From an uncultured Pseudomonadota bacterium (GTDB lineage: Bacteria > Pseudomonadota > Gammaproteobacteria > Steroidobacterales > Woeseiaceae): a stretch of 64,000 nt of DNA. A program made the translations under genes and the position numbers. A model generated the notes under the pieces. That model had not been told where the DNA came from and made no database searches. It was given only the letters and a program-made list of their open reading frames with translations. Location: NCBI GenBank assembly GCA_913055625.1, contig CAJXJW010000009.1, forward strand, positions 1 to 64,000. Reading direction: 5' to 3'. This document shows, piece after piece, positions 9,661 to 18,277 of the stretch. The stretch's first letter is position 1; each line of letters starts with the position of its first letter.

Positions 9661-10071
9661 ATGAAAGACAAGCTTCTGACAACGATCGCGCTTCTCGGAC
9701 TGTCGGCCGGTGCATCGGCCGAGGTCGGCGTGGGCGACTACCTGGCCATATCCTGCGAGAGCGACCTCGTGAAATTCTGCTCCGACGTCACGCCGGGCGA
9801 GGGACGTCTGTTGAGCTGCATGGCGGCCTACAGCGACCAGCTTTCGACGCAGTGCCAGGACGCGGTGATCAACACGGCAAACCTCCTGATCGATCTGACG
9901 GGCCGCGTCGAGGTCCTTGCCGCAGCCTGTGAAGCCGAGCTCGAGCAGCATTGCCCGGACGTGGCGGTGGGCGAAGGCCGGGTACTCGCCTGCCTGAAAG
10001 TGAACACACCGTCGCTCGGCGACGAGTGCAAGGCGGCGCTCGAGGACCTGGTGGCGAGCGACGAAACCTGA
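9661..10071 (+). CDS. Secreted protein with two GLG1-type Cys repeats
   Basis: 136 aa with a signal peptide (1-20, ending ASA). The mature part contains two copies of the cysteine-rich repeat known from the eukaryotic Golgi protein GLG1 (CFR-1). Both copies show identical spacing, C-x7-C-x12-C-x11-C: Cys 32, 40, 53, 65 and Cys 90, 98, 111, 123. The eight Cys presumably form four disulfides in the periplasm. Bacterial members are known but uncharacterised. GGAGAAATC precedes the ATG. It is a separate unit between the barrel gene and the ion channel, with about 120 and 160 bases on either side. Confidence 0.75.
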   Translation: MKDKLLTTIALLGLSAGASAEVGVGDYLAISCESDLVKFCSDVTPGEGRLLSCMAAYSDQLSTQCQDAVINTANLLIDLTGRVEVLAAACEAELEQHCPDVAVGEGRVLACLKVNTPSLGDECKAALEDLVASDET

Positions 10072-10234
10072 GCGGCCGCCCGGCACCCGGCGGCAATGAA
10101 TAGCCCCGCCATTGCGGGTATCATCGGCCGGGAGGCGCGGCCCGGGCCAACCGGGCTGAAACAATAACAAGGCCGTTCCACCGGCTGCTCGAGCGGGGTT
10201 GGCGTAAATTGCTGCGACCGGGGCGTACCCAACG

Positions 10235-10690
10235 ATGATCATCCTGGTGCTGACGGCGCTGGTCGTCACGGCGTTGACCATCATTGCGCACGGGGTGGGA
10301 ACCTCCTGGTGGATTCACCGGATCGGCAAACGCTATCCGAACGCGAATATCTTCCTGACCCCGCCACGCAAGGCCGGCGTCATCATTCGCACGACGCTGT
10401 TTTTGATCATCCTGCATTTTGTCGAGATCATGATGTGGGCCTTGGCCTACGTGGTGGTCGCGAAGAACGAGCTCGAATCCCTCGAGGCCGCCATCTATTT
10501 TTCCGCCGTGACCTTCACGACACTCGGCTACGGCGACATCACGCTGAGCTCGCAGTGGCGGCTGCTGAGCGGCTTCGAGGCCATCAACGGCATCGTGCTC
10601 ATCGGCTGGACCACGGCGTTTCTCTACGCAATCCTGCAACGCATGTGGGAAGCGCAAATAGGTTCCAAAGAAGGAGGCAGCAATGGCTAG
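10235..10690 (+). CDS. Potassium-channel-like membrane protein
   Basis: 151 aa with an N-terminal membrane helix (about 2-20), a second (about 50-72), a pore loop and a last helix (about 110-132). The selectivity-filter sequence TLGYGD is at residues 96-101, as in two-TM potassium channels (Ion_trans_2 family). No RCK/TrkA-N domain is attached, so gating is unclear. Its 3' end overlaps the next gene by 8 bases, implying translational coupling with the AI-2E family permease. Confidence 0.8.
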   Translation: MIILVLTALVVTALTIIAHGVGTSWWIHRIGKRYPNANIFLTPPRKAGVIIRTTLFLIILHFVEIMMWALAYVVVAKNELESLEAAIYFSAVTFTTLGYGDITLSSQWRLLSGFEAINGIVLIGWTTAFLYAILQRMWEAQIGSKEGGSNG

Positions 10691-11783
10691 CCCAATCAGC
10701 GACGCCGACGAGCGCCGGTTCTCGCGCAACATGATGACGTCATTCATCCAGATCGCGACGCTCGTGATCCTGGTGTACGCCTGCCTGGTCATCCTCAGGC
10801 CCTTCGTCGCGATCATCGTGTGGGGCATCATCCTCGCCGTGGCCGTGTTCCCGCTGCACGGCAGCCTGACGGCGGCGCTCGGCGGGCGCGCGAAGTGGTC
10901 GGCCACGCTGATCACGCTGGTGGGGCTCGCGATCGTCATCGTGCCGGGCTGGCTGATCATCGACTCCAGCGTGGCGACCGCGCACTCACTGCAGGCCAAT
11001 ATCGCGGACGGCGGCCTGGACATTCCGCCGCCGAACGAGAAGGTGAAGGGCTGGCCCGTAATCGGGGAGAAGGCCTGGACCGTGTGGAGCAGCGCGTCCG
11101 GGAATCTCGAGGCCACGCTCGCGAAGTTCCAGCCGCAAGTCAAGGCGCTGGGCGAGAAGGCGTTTCACATGGCCGGCGGCCTCGTCTCCGGGATGCTGCA
11201 CTTCGTCGCTTCCGTGATCATCGCCGGGTTCCTGTTGATGTACGCGCGGCAGGGCTTCGATACCACGGCGGCGATCTGCGAACGCATCTCACCTGACCGC
11301 GGCACGCACATGGCGGGACTGATGGTGTCGACGGTACGCAGCGTGACGAACGGCGTGCTCGGCGTCGCGGTGATCCAGGCGGCGCTCGCCGGCATCGGTT
11401 TCGTGCTGATCGGCCTGCCGGCGCCGGGCGTGTTCACGATTCTGATCCTGATCGTCGCGATCGTTCAGATCCCGGCGGTGATCATCATGCTGCCGCTGAT
11501 CATCTGGGTGTTTTCCTTCGCGAGTGCGGGTGCGGCAACCGTGTTCGCTGTCTATGCGATCCTGGTCGCGCTGAGTGACAACGTGCTGAAGCCGCTGCTG
11601 CTCGGCCGAGGCGTGGACCTGCCGGTGCTGATCGTGTTGCTCGGCGCCATCGGCGGCATGATTGCGTTCGGCGTCATCGGCTTGTTCATCGGCGCCGTGA
11701 TTCTCGGCATCGCCTACCAGGTCATCTCGGACTGGATCTGGGGCCGCGAGTCCGGCGCCGTCGCCGAGCAGCCGGCTGCATAA
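10683..11783 (+). CDS. AI-2E family transporter
   Basis: 366 aa, the normal size for this family (PerM/TqsA/YdiK type), with paired N-terminal helices (about 22-60), further helices to about 100, a soluble central loop, and a cluster of C-terminal helices (about 160-355). Family members have been linked to autoinducer-2 export, Na+/H+ exchange and osmotic response, so the name does not fix the substrate. It overlaps the ion-channel gene by 8 bases; a joint role in ion homeostasis is an inference. GGAGG precedes the start. Confidence 0.85.
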   Translation: MASPISDADERRFSRNMMTSFIQIATLVILVYACLVILRPFVAIIVWGIILAVAVFPLHGSLTAALGGRAKWSATLITLVGLAIVIVPGWLIIDSSVATAHSLQANIADGGLDIPPPNEKVKGWPVIGEKAWTVWSSASGNLEATLAKFQPQVKALGEKAFHMAGGLVSGMLHFVASVIIAGFLLMYARQGFDTTAAICERISPDRGTHMAGLMVSTVRSVTNGVLGVAVIQAALAGIGFVLIGLPAPGVFTILILIVAIVQIPAVIIMLPLIIWVFSFASAGAATVFAVYAILVALSDNVLKPLLLGRGVDLPVLIVLLGAIGGMIAFGVIGLFIGAVILGIAYQVISDWIWGRESGAVAEQPAA

Positions 11784-11807
11784 CGGCGTGTTGCGGGACG
11801 CGCGGCA

Positions 11808-13361
11808 ATGACGCAGGGAGGCAGTCGCCGTCAGGCCATCGTCTGCGCGATCGGCGCATGGCTGTTGCTGGCCGGGTGCACGATGGTCGGGCCCGATTAC
11901 GAGCGACCGGCGTCGCCGCTCGGCCCCGAGTGGTACCAGGACGAGGTGGAGGGGCTGTCGACCACGCCGCAGTCCGAGGCCGCGTGGTGGACGCTCGTCG
12001 GCGACCCCGACCTCGAGCAACTGATCGAGAAAGCCTTCGAGACGAACAACACGCTGGAGGTCGCGGGGCTCAGGATCCTCGAGTCCCGCGCGCAGTTGGG
12101 CATCGCCACCGGGCTGCAGTACCCGCAGTCGCAGGTCGTGGCCGGCAGCGCCACCGGCCTGTCCGCGAGCCGGAATGCCGCCAATACCGCGGCCGGCGAT
12201 CTCGATTACCTGCAGTACAGCCTGGGCGCCTCGGTCACGTGGGAGATGGACTTCTGGGGCCGCTACCGCCGCGGCATCGAGGCCGCCGAGGCGCTCTACC
12301 GCCAGGCGCTCGCCACCTATGACGGCGCCGTCGTGCTGGTGGCCGCGCAGGTCGCGTTCTCGTACATCTCGATCCGCGCGCTCGAGGAACAGATCCGGAT
12401 CACGCGGGAAAACATCGCGAGCCAGCAGCGCAGCTTCGACATCGTCAACGTGTCGTTCCAGAACGGGCAGACGTCGGAGCTCGACGTGCTGCAGGCGCGG
12501 ACGCTGTTGTTGAGCACGCAGGCAACGCTGCCGACGCTGCAGGCGCAGCTCGAACAGGCGCGGCACTCGCTCGCGGTGCTGCTCGGCCTGCCGCCCGGCG
12601 ACGTCCGCGGCCTGCTGAGTGACGGCGCGCCGATTCCGGCGGTGCCGGACACGCTGGCCGTTGGAGTGCCCGCCGAGCTGCTGCGGCAGCGGCCGGACGT
12701 GCGCGCCGCGGAGTACCTTGCGATGGCGGCCAATGCAAGCGTCGGCCTGGCGACGGCGGATCTCTACCCGAGTTTCACACTGACCGGTTCGATCGGGCTC
12801 GCGGCGGCCGACAACACCGACACGACGCGGACCGGCGAGTCCGGAATCGGCGAGCTGTTCAGCAGCGACAGCCTGACCTGGTCCGCCGGGCCGGCCTTCG
12901 TCTGGCCGTTCCTCAACTACGGCCGCATCCGGAACAATGTTCGCGTGCAGGACGCGGTGCTGCAGCAGACGCTGACGGGGTACCGGGAGACGGTGCTGCA
13001 GGCCGCGCGGGAGGTCGAGGACGCGATCGCCGCGCTCGACGGTGCGCGTCGCCAGCATGTCCTGCTCGAGCAGACCGTGAGCGTCGCGCAACGAGCGACC
13101 GATGTCGCCATGTTGCGCTTCCAGGAAGGCTTCGCCGATTACCAGCGGGTGCTGGACGCGCAGACGGCGCTGTTCGCGCAGCAGGGCCGGCTCGTCGCGA
13201 GCCGCGGCGACATGGCGGCGGCGTTCGTCGCGCTGTACCTTGCGCTGGGTGGTGGCTGGCAGGCCGGCCCGGAAACCTACGTGCCGGAGGCGACGATCGA
13301 CACGATGCGCGAACGGACGAACTGGGGCGATCTTCTCGACGACGTCGAGCCGGCCCGATGA
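11808..13361 (+). CDS. Efflux outer-membrane lipoprotein, OprM/NodT type
   Basis: 517 aa RND/MFS-type outer-membrane factor. A lipobox (LLAGC, Cys24) indicates lipid attachment after export. It is followed by the typical MVGPDYERP start of OprM/NodT proteins and two internally repeated TolC-like halves rich in long helices (about 60-270 and 275-490). It forms the outer-membrane exit duct of the three-gene pump with the next two genes. Its last four bases overlap the adaptor start (ATGA), so translation is coupled. Confidence 0.92.
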   Translation: MTQGGSRRQAIVCAIGAWLLLAGCTMVGPDYERPASPLGPEWYQDEVEGLSTTPQSEAAWWTLVGDPDLEQLIEKAFETNNTLEVAGLRILESRAQLGIATGLQYPQSQVVAGSATGLSASRNAANTAAGDLDYLQYSLGASVTWEMDFWGRYRRGIEAAEALYRQALATYDGAVVLVAAQVAFSYISIRALEEQIRITRENIASQQRSFDIVNVSFQNGQTSELDVLQARTLLLSTQATLPTLQAQLEQARHSLAVLLGLPPGDVRGLLSDGAPIPAVPDTLAVGVPAELLRQRPDVRAAEYLAMAANASVGLATADLYPSFTLTGSIGLAAADNTDTTRTGESGIGELFSSDSLTWSAGPAFVWPFLNYGRIRNNVRVQDAVLQQTLTGYRETVLQAAREVEDAIAALDGARRQHVLLEQTVSVAQRATDVAMLRFQEGFADYQRVLDAQTALFAQQGRLVASRGDMAAAFVALYLALGGGWQAGPETYVPEATIDTMRERTNWGDLLDDVEPAR

Positions 13362-14503
13362 ATGACGTAACGGACGAGACCATGAACGAGCCAGAGCAAA
13401 ACGCGCCCGATGCCGCTGTTGAGGCCGCGCCGGTGAAGAAGGACCCGGTGAAGACCTGGACGCTGCGACTGCTGCTGCTGTCGCTGGTCATCCTGCTCGC
13501 GTACCTGGTCTTCGACCGCATGACCCCCTACACGAGCCAGGCGCGCGTGCACGCGCTCGTCGTGCCGGTGGCCGCGGAGGTGTCCGGCACGGTGATCGAG
13601 GTGTCGGTGGGCACCAACCAGCGCGTCGCCGCGGGCGACCCGCTGTTCCGCATCGACCCGACGCAGTACGAACTCGCGGTGGCCGGCGCGGAGGCGAGCC
13701 TGGAGGCCGCACGCCAGTCCGTGGGGGTCTCGGAAGCGGCAATACCTGCGGCCGAAGCCGGTGTCCGGTCCGCGGAAGCGACGCTCGAGAAGGCGCGCCA
13801 GGACGCCGTGCGCCTGCGCCGGATCAAGGAACAGGACCCGGGGGCGATTTCGGATCGGCGGCTCGAGGCCGCCGAGGCCACGCTGAAAGTGTCGAACGAG
13901 CAACTGGCCGCGGCGAAGGCGAACCTGGAGCAGGCACGGCAAAACCTCGGCCGCACCGGCGAACAGAACTCGCGCATCCAGCAGGCCATCTCGGCGCTGG
14001 AACAGGCCCGCGTGAACCTGGCGCGCACCTACGTGACCGCGCCGACGGACGGCGTCGTGACGGACGTGCGGGTGGACCGGGGCAACTTTGCCGGCGCCGG
14101 CGCGCCGCAGATGACGTTCGTGTCGACCGAGGACGTCTGGGTGCAGGCGGACCTGACCGAGAACAATCTCGGCAACGTCGACGTCGGGGACCGGGTCGGC
14201 GTCATCTTCGACGTGTATCCGGGACGGGTCTTCACGGGCAGCGTCCGGGACCTGGGCTACGGCGTGGCCGTTGACTCCGCGCCACTCGGCAGCCTGCCGT
14301 CGGTCGATAACAACCGCCAATGGTTGCGTGACGCGCAGCGCTTCCCGGTGGTCATCGATTTCGAGATGGCGCGGGACGATCTGCAACGCCTGCGCGTCGG
14401 CGCGCAGGCGTCGGTGATCGTCTACACGAACGAGAACATCATCCTGCGTGCGCTCGGCGCAATTTACCTGCGCATCGTGAGCCTGCTGTCCTTTGCCTAC
14501 TGA
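13358..14503 (+). CDS. HlyD/EmrA-like membrane fusion protein
   Basis: 381 aa periplasmic adaptor. It has a cytoplasmic N-terminus, one membrane anchor (about 35-53), a biotinyl-lipoyl-like segment (about 65-100), an Ala/Glu-rich coiled-coil hairpin (about 105-225) and a beta-barrel region ending near 370. It links the inner-membrane pump to the OprM-like duct. The gene overlaps its upstream neighbour by 4 bases and its downstream neighbour by 11, so the three are one operon. EmrA-type adaptors usually pair with MFS pumps, but here the partner is a FUSC/DUF2955-type protein, as in AaeAB-like systems. Confidence 0.9.
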   Translation: MNDVTDETMNEPEQNAPDAAVEAAPVKKDPVKTWTLRLLLLSLVILLAYLVFDRMTPYTSQARVHALVVPVAAEVSGTVIEVSVGTNQRVAAGDPLFRIDPTQYELAVAGAEASLEAARQSVGVSEAAIPAAEAGVRSAEATLEKARQDAVRLRRIKEQDPGAISDRRLEAAEATLKVSNEQLAAAKANLEQARQNLGRTGEQNSRIQQAISALEQARVNLARTYVTAPTDGVVTDVRVDRGNFAGAGAPQMTFVSTEDVWVQADLTENNLGNVDVGDRVGVIFDVYPGRVFTGSVRDLGYGVAVDSAPLGSLPSVDNNRQWLRDAQRFPVVIDFEMARDDLQRLRVGAQASVIVYTNENIILRALGAIYLRIVSLLSFAY

Positions 14504-15563
14504 CGCCGCATTCCTCGATGCGCTGCGACTGCGGCGCGCGGTCCGCCTCGCGGTCGGTGTCACGCTGGCCATGTGGATCTCGCAGGCGGTCGCCTGGACG
14601 CTATCGTTCCTCGCACCGATCCTGGCGGCGTTCATCCTGTCCATGCCGGTTAGCCGGCCGCCAGCGAAATTCTTCATCGGCATCGTCGTCGCGCTCGTTG
14701 CCAGCATCTACGGGTCGTTCATCTTCCTGCCGCTGCTGCTGCACCAGCCGCTCGCCGGGCTGATCATCGTCGGCGTCGTGCTTTTCCACACGTTCTACTT
14801 CACGGCTCGCGGAAAATCCGCCGCGATCGGCACGCTGCTGACGATCGGTATCACCGTGACCGTCGCCCTCGGCAGCGTGTCCGTGGACGTGTTGCTCGTC
14901 ATCGCGAAGGGGCTCATGTGGGGCGTGCTGGTCGGCGCGCTGGTCGCCTGGTGTGTGCACGCAGTGTTGCCGGATCCGCCGATGGAACGCCGGGCGCCAC
15001 CCGCAGCGCCTCCGCCGCTGCCGTACCCGGTGCGGCGGGCGCTGAGATCGCTTGCGATCGTCATGCCGGTCGCCGTCTGGTTCCTGATGTCGCCGGCGAG
15101 CGCGACGAACGTCGGCGTCATGATCAAGGTCGCGGCGATGGGGCAGGAGGCCACCGGCGCGAAGGCCGGCACCGCGGCCGGGTCACTGATCGCGTCCACG
15201 GTGATCGGTGGCATCGCGGCGGTCATCGGCTGGGAGGTGCTGTCCGCCTGGCCCTCGCTGACGATGTACGTGCTGATCACGGCGACGGCAACGCTTTGGT
15301 TCGGCGGGCGCATCTTCGCGGGCGCGGGCCTGTCGAAGCACGGCGACACCTGGAGCTTCGCGTTGCTCACGATGATCATCGTGCTCGCGCCGGCGGTGCT
15401 GGACACCCAGTTCGGCAGCGCGGCCGACGTCGCTTTCTACGATCGACTGATGATGTTCGCCGGGGCGTCGGCCTACGGCGTGGTCGCCGTCTACGTGTTC
15501 AACGCGTTCTGGCCGATCAGCGACACGGCGACCCCGGACGCGGCGCCCGCCGCCGGTCCGTAG
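14493..15563 (+). CDS. DUF2955/FUSC-like inner-membrane efflux protein
   Basis: 356 aa with two blocks of hydrophobic helices (about 15-165 and 180-345) separated by a Pro-rich linker (about 165-180). This is the duplicated architecture of FUSC/DUF2955 proteins related to AaeB, which exports aromatic carboxylic acids. The start is TTG at 14493, overlapping the adaptor gene by 11 bases; the next in-frame ATG (14571) would remove the first part of helix 1. With the preceding adaptor and outer-membrane factor it should make a complete envelope-spanning pump. The substrate is unknown; the downstream AraC gene may be its regulator. Confidence 0.8.
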   Translation: MPTDAAFLDALRLRRAVRLAVGVTLAMWISQAVAWTLSFLAPILAAFILSMPVSRPPAKFFIGIVVALVASIYGSFIFLPLLLHQPLAGLIIVGVVLFHTFYFTARGKSAAIGTLLTIGITVTVALGSVSVDVLLVIAKGLMWGVLVGALVAWCVHAVLPDPPMERRAPPAAPPPLPYPVRRALRSLAIVMPVAVWFLMSPASATNVGVMIKVAAMGQEATGAKAGTAAGSLIASTVIGGIAAVIGWEVLSAWPSLTMYVLITATATLWFGGRIFAGAGLSKHGDTWSFALLTMIIVLAPAVLDTQFGSAADVAFYDRLMMFAGASAYGVVAVYVFNAFWPISDTATPDAAPAAGP

Positions 15564-15582
15564 TCCCGCCCCGGGGAGAAAA

Positions 15583-15650
15583 ACCGCAAGGCCCCGAACG
15601 ATCGCCGGATGTCCTTCCAGTCCTCGCCCGCGCTCAACGGGCCTTGCGGT
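15583..15650. repeat. Long-loop 12-base perfect inverted repeat
   Basis: ACCGCAAGGCCC (15583-15594) and GGGCCTTGCGGT (15639-15650) are exact reverse complements separated by 44 bases, directly after the pump operon and before the AraC gene. It may be a terminator-like stem, a small RNA or the remnant of a small mobile repeat. No U-tract follows. Confidence 0.5.
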
Positions 15651-15847
15651 CACGTCATCGGGTCCCTGGGACGTACCGTCCGCCACGACGGCAAGCGTCA
15701 CACGGCGGCCGGCCGGTTCCTCGTGAACCGTCCGACACTGCGGAGTATGATCGACACAGGTGGGGGATTCTGACCATTTGGCGCCATACTGCCGTTGCCG
15801 GGACGGCCCGGCCGGGGCGGGCGCGCAGGGAGTGAGTACCGACGGTC

Positions 15848-16882
15848 ATGGGGAGTCGAGCCGACACGGGCGGGCCGCCGATCGTGCGGGCCGCGCACCT
15901 GATCGTCGCCTGCGACGTGCTCCGGGAGATCGGCGCACCCGTCGAGGGCGGACTCCGGCGCACCGGTCTGCCAGGGCTGATCGAGGAATTGCCGAACGAG
16001 TACGTCCTGATGCCGCTGGCCCTCGACTGGGTTCAGCGCTGCGGCCGCGACCTCGACCCGTCCGAACTCGGTTTTCTCGCGGCACAACGGTCATCGCTCG
16101 GCACGCTGGCGGCCCCGCTGCGGCAAGCCGTTCTCGACGCGCCCACCGGTTTCGCGAGAATCGCCGCGTTCCGGCGGCTCGCGCACCACGAGAACTGCAG
16201 CCTGCACATCGAGCCGCAGCGCGTGGGCACGAACCTGCGCATCGCCGCGGACACGGATCGTTGCCGGGGGCATGGTGCGCACGTCGCGTCCGAGTGGCTT
16301 CAGCTCCAGGCGATCGTGTCCGTCGTGCGCAGCGTCGCGGGGCCCGACTGGGTGCCGGAGGAAATGACCTTCGCCTGCGGGGCGGCGCGCATACCCGCGG
16401 CAGCGCGCGCCGAATACCCGAACACGCGCTTCGTTGTCGGCCGTGCGCACACGTCGGTGCTCGTCCCGGCGGCGCTGCTGTCGCTGCCGGTGCCGGACAG
16501 CGAGATCCCGACGGATCCGCGGTCCGGCGGCTCGCTGCCGAAAGACGACCCGTGTTACGTGCGCCGCCTTCGGCGCATCGTTCGTCCCTACCTGGCGCAG
16601 GGCAATCCCGGCATCGACCGGCTGGCGGAGGTCGTCGGCACGAGCCGGCGGAGTTTCCAGCGCAAGCTGTCGCAACACGGGACGACGTGGAGCGGCGTGC
16701 TGACCAGTGCGCGTCACGAGCTGGCGTGCGAGCTGCTGGCCGACAGCTCGTACAAGGTGATCGACGTGGCCTACGCGACGGGCTACGAGCACGCGCAGCA
16801 CTTCGCCCGGGCGTTCCGCCAACTCGCCGGCGTATCGCCGCGCACGTACCGTTCGGAACTCCGGCGCCGGTCCGTGGCATGA
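15848..16882 (+). CDS. AraC family transcriptional regulator
   Basis: 344 aa. An N-terminal effector domain of the arabinose-binding-like type seen in OruR/ArgR-like AraC proteins occupies about residues 15-200. A C-terminal pair of helix-turn-helix motifs follows (about 245-335), including the conserved GYEHAQHFARAFRQLAGVSP signature. It is located 284 bases downstream of the efflux operon on the same strand, with its own upstream region. It is a plausible regulator of the pump, but no binding site was identified. Confidence 0.88.
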   Translation: MGSRADTGGPPIVRAAHLIVACDVLREIGAPVEGGLRRTGLPGLIEELPNEYVLMPLALDWVQRCGRDLDPSELGFLAAQRSSLGTLAAPLRQAVLDAPTGFARIAAFRRLAHHENCSLHIEPQRVGTNLRIAADTDRCRGHGAHVASEWLQLQAIVSVVRSVAGPDWVPEEMTFACGAARIPAAARAEYPNTRFVVGRAHTSVLVPAALLSLPVPDSEIPTDPRSGGSLPKDDPCYVRRLRRIVRPYLAQGNPGIDRLAEVVGTSRRSFQRKLSQHGTTWSGVLTSARHELACELLADSSYKVIDVAYATGYEHAQHFARAFRQLAGVSPRTYRSELRRRSVA

Positions 16883-16961
16883 CGAACGGCCGGGATGGTT
16901 TAGCGGCCTGCGGGCGAGTAGAGTCGGGACGTGGCCGACGACCGTCGGCGCGGAGAACCTG

Positions 16962-17327
16962 ATGGACGAGACGGACGCGAACAAACCGGCAGCGACAGCA
17001 AGCCACCCCGCCTGGCAAAGGCACCTGGACGGTATCGCCGATGAGCTCGTGCGGCTGACCGCGGTCTGCGACGTGGACCTGCGCGCGCCTGGTGCGATCG
17101 ATCGGGTCCTGAAAGGCGACGAAGGCGTGTGCGGCCGGCACAACCCGGTCGGGTTCCGGAAGCTGAAGAGCCTGCTGACCGCCGCCTACGATTCGCTGAA
17201 CAAGGCGGTCGACCGCATCGGCAAGGACGACACGCGGGCGCTTGCGGCGGAGATCATGACGCGGGTGGACGCACACCGCGCGGCCGGCGGGCAGAAGAAA
17301 GGCGGCTCGGACAACCCGTTCGGCTAG
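16962..17327 (+). CDS. Small conserved-looking hypothetical protein
   Basis: 121 aa soluble protein that I do not recognise. It has no signal peptide or membrane helix. It is mostly charged helices, with a Lys/Gly-rich C-terminal tail ending in DNPFG. Two Cys (in TAVCDVD and EGVCGRH) flank the middle. GGAG lies seven bases before the ATG. It lies between the AraC gene and the convergent PPK2 gene, 12 bases from the latter's stop. Codon use matches its neighbours, so it looks like a real gene of unknown function. Confidence 0.6.
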   Translation: MDETDANKPAATASHPAWQRHLDGIADELVRLTAVCDVDLRAPGAIDRVLKGDEGVCGRHNPVGFRKLKSLLTAAYDSLNKAVDRIGKDDTRALAAEIMTRVDAHRAAGGQKKGGSDNPFG

Positions 17328-17339
17328 TTCATTTCCCCG

Positions 17340-18134
17340 TCAGTACCTCGAGGGAATGAACTTGAATGCGTACGAGGACTCCTCGTCCGCGATCTCGCGC
17401 GCCGGCAGCTCGACGGCCACGGGTTCCGGCTTCTCGTAGGGCACCTGCTCCAGGAAGTGCGACAGGATGTTCAGTCGCGCGCTGCGCTTGTTGTCCGAGA
17501 CCGCGACGTACCACGGCGCGTAACCCGTGTCGCTGGCGACGAACATGTCATCCCGCGCCGCCGAGTAATCGTCCCAGCGGGTGTAGGACTGCACGTCCAT
17601 TGGCGACAGTTTCCAGTTCTTGCGCGGATCGTCGATGCGGTCCTGCAGCCGCCGGGTCTGCTCCTCCGGGGAGACCTCGAGCCAGTACTTGATGAGCGTG
17701 ATGCCGGACGTGACCATGGCCTTCTCGACCAGCGGCACGACCGCGAGGAACTGCCGCAGTTCCTCGTCGCTGCAGAAGCCCATGACGCGCTCGACGCCCG
17801 CGCGGTTGTACCAGCTGCGGTCGAAGATCACGACCTCGCCCGCGGCGGGCAGGTGCGGCAGGTAACGCTGGATATACATCTGGCTCTTCTCACGCTCGGT
17901 CGGGGCCGGCAGCGCGACGACGCGGAAGACGCGTGGGCTGACGCGGTCCGTCAGCGCCTTGATCGTGCCGCCCTTGCCGGCGCCGTCCCGGCCCTCGAAG
18001 ACGATGCAAATCTTCGCGCCCTCGCGGACGACCCACTCCTGCAGTGCGACGAGCTCGACTTGCAACTTCCCGAGCGCCTTTTCGTACGCCTTGCGGTCCA
18101 GTTTCGCTTTGTCCTTCTTCTTGTCGGCGCTCAT
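17340..18134 (-). CDS. ppk2: Polyphosphate kinase 2
   Basis: 264 aa, the length of single-domain class I PPK2 enzymes, which phosphorylate ADP or GDP from polyphosphate. Walker A GRDGAGKGG is at 48-56 and Walker B FDRSWYNR at 104-111, with the lid-region Arg cluster after SPEEQ. The frame is open further upstream (to 18266), but the ATG at 18134 is the sensible start because the extension is not PPK2-like and overlaps the divergent gene's upstream region. A PPK1 gene lies elsewhere in this window (60.2-62.3 kb), so synthesis and use of polyphosphate are both encoded. Confidence 0.93.
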   Translation of the reverse strand: MSADKKKDKAKLDRKAYEKALGKLQVELVALQEWVVREGAKICIVFEGRDGAGKGGTIKALTDRVSPRVFRVVALPAPTEREKSQMYIQRYLPHLPAAGEVVIFDRSWYNRAGVERVMGFCSDEELRQFLAVVPLVEKAMVTSGITLIKYWLEVSPEEQTRRLQDRIDDPRKNWKLSPMDVQSYTRWDDYSAARDDMFVASDTGYAPWYVAVSDNKRSARLNILSHFLEQVPYEKPEPVAVELPAREIADEESSYAFKFIPSRY

Positions 18135-18277
18135 GCTGATTCTTCCGGGGCAGATTGACGGGTGGCCGGCAGCGCTTGCTGCCAGCCGGCGGAGAATCGT
18201 ATATCGTCTGCCGATTGGCGGCTGTCGGCAAGTTCGCATTGCCGGGCCCGTCCCGCAAGAAAACACGGGAGTACGGC

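Noticed and set aside
11289-13091. 600-codon minus-strand frame opposite the efflux genes
   Set aside because: Charged repetitive antisense translation; the plus strand encodes AI-2E and OprM-like proteins.
15846-17276. Long minus-strand frame opposite the AraC gene
   Set aside because: Pro/Arg-rich shadow; the plus-strand AraC protein has a complete HTH signature.
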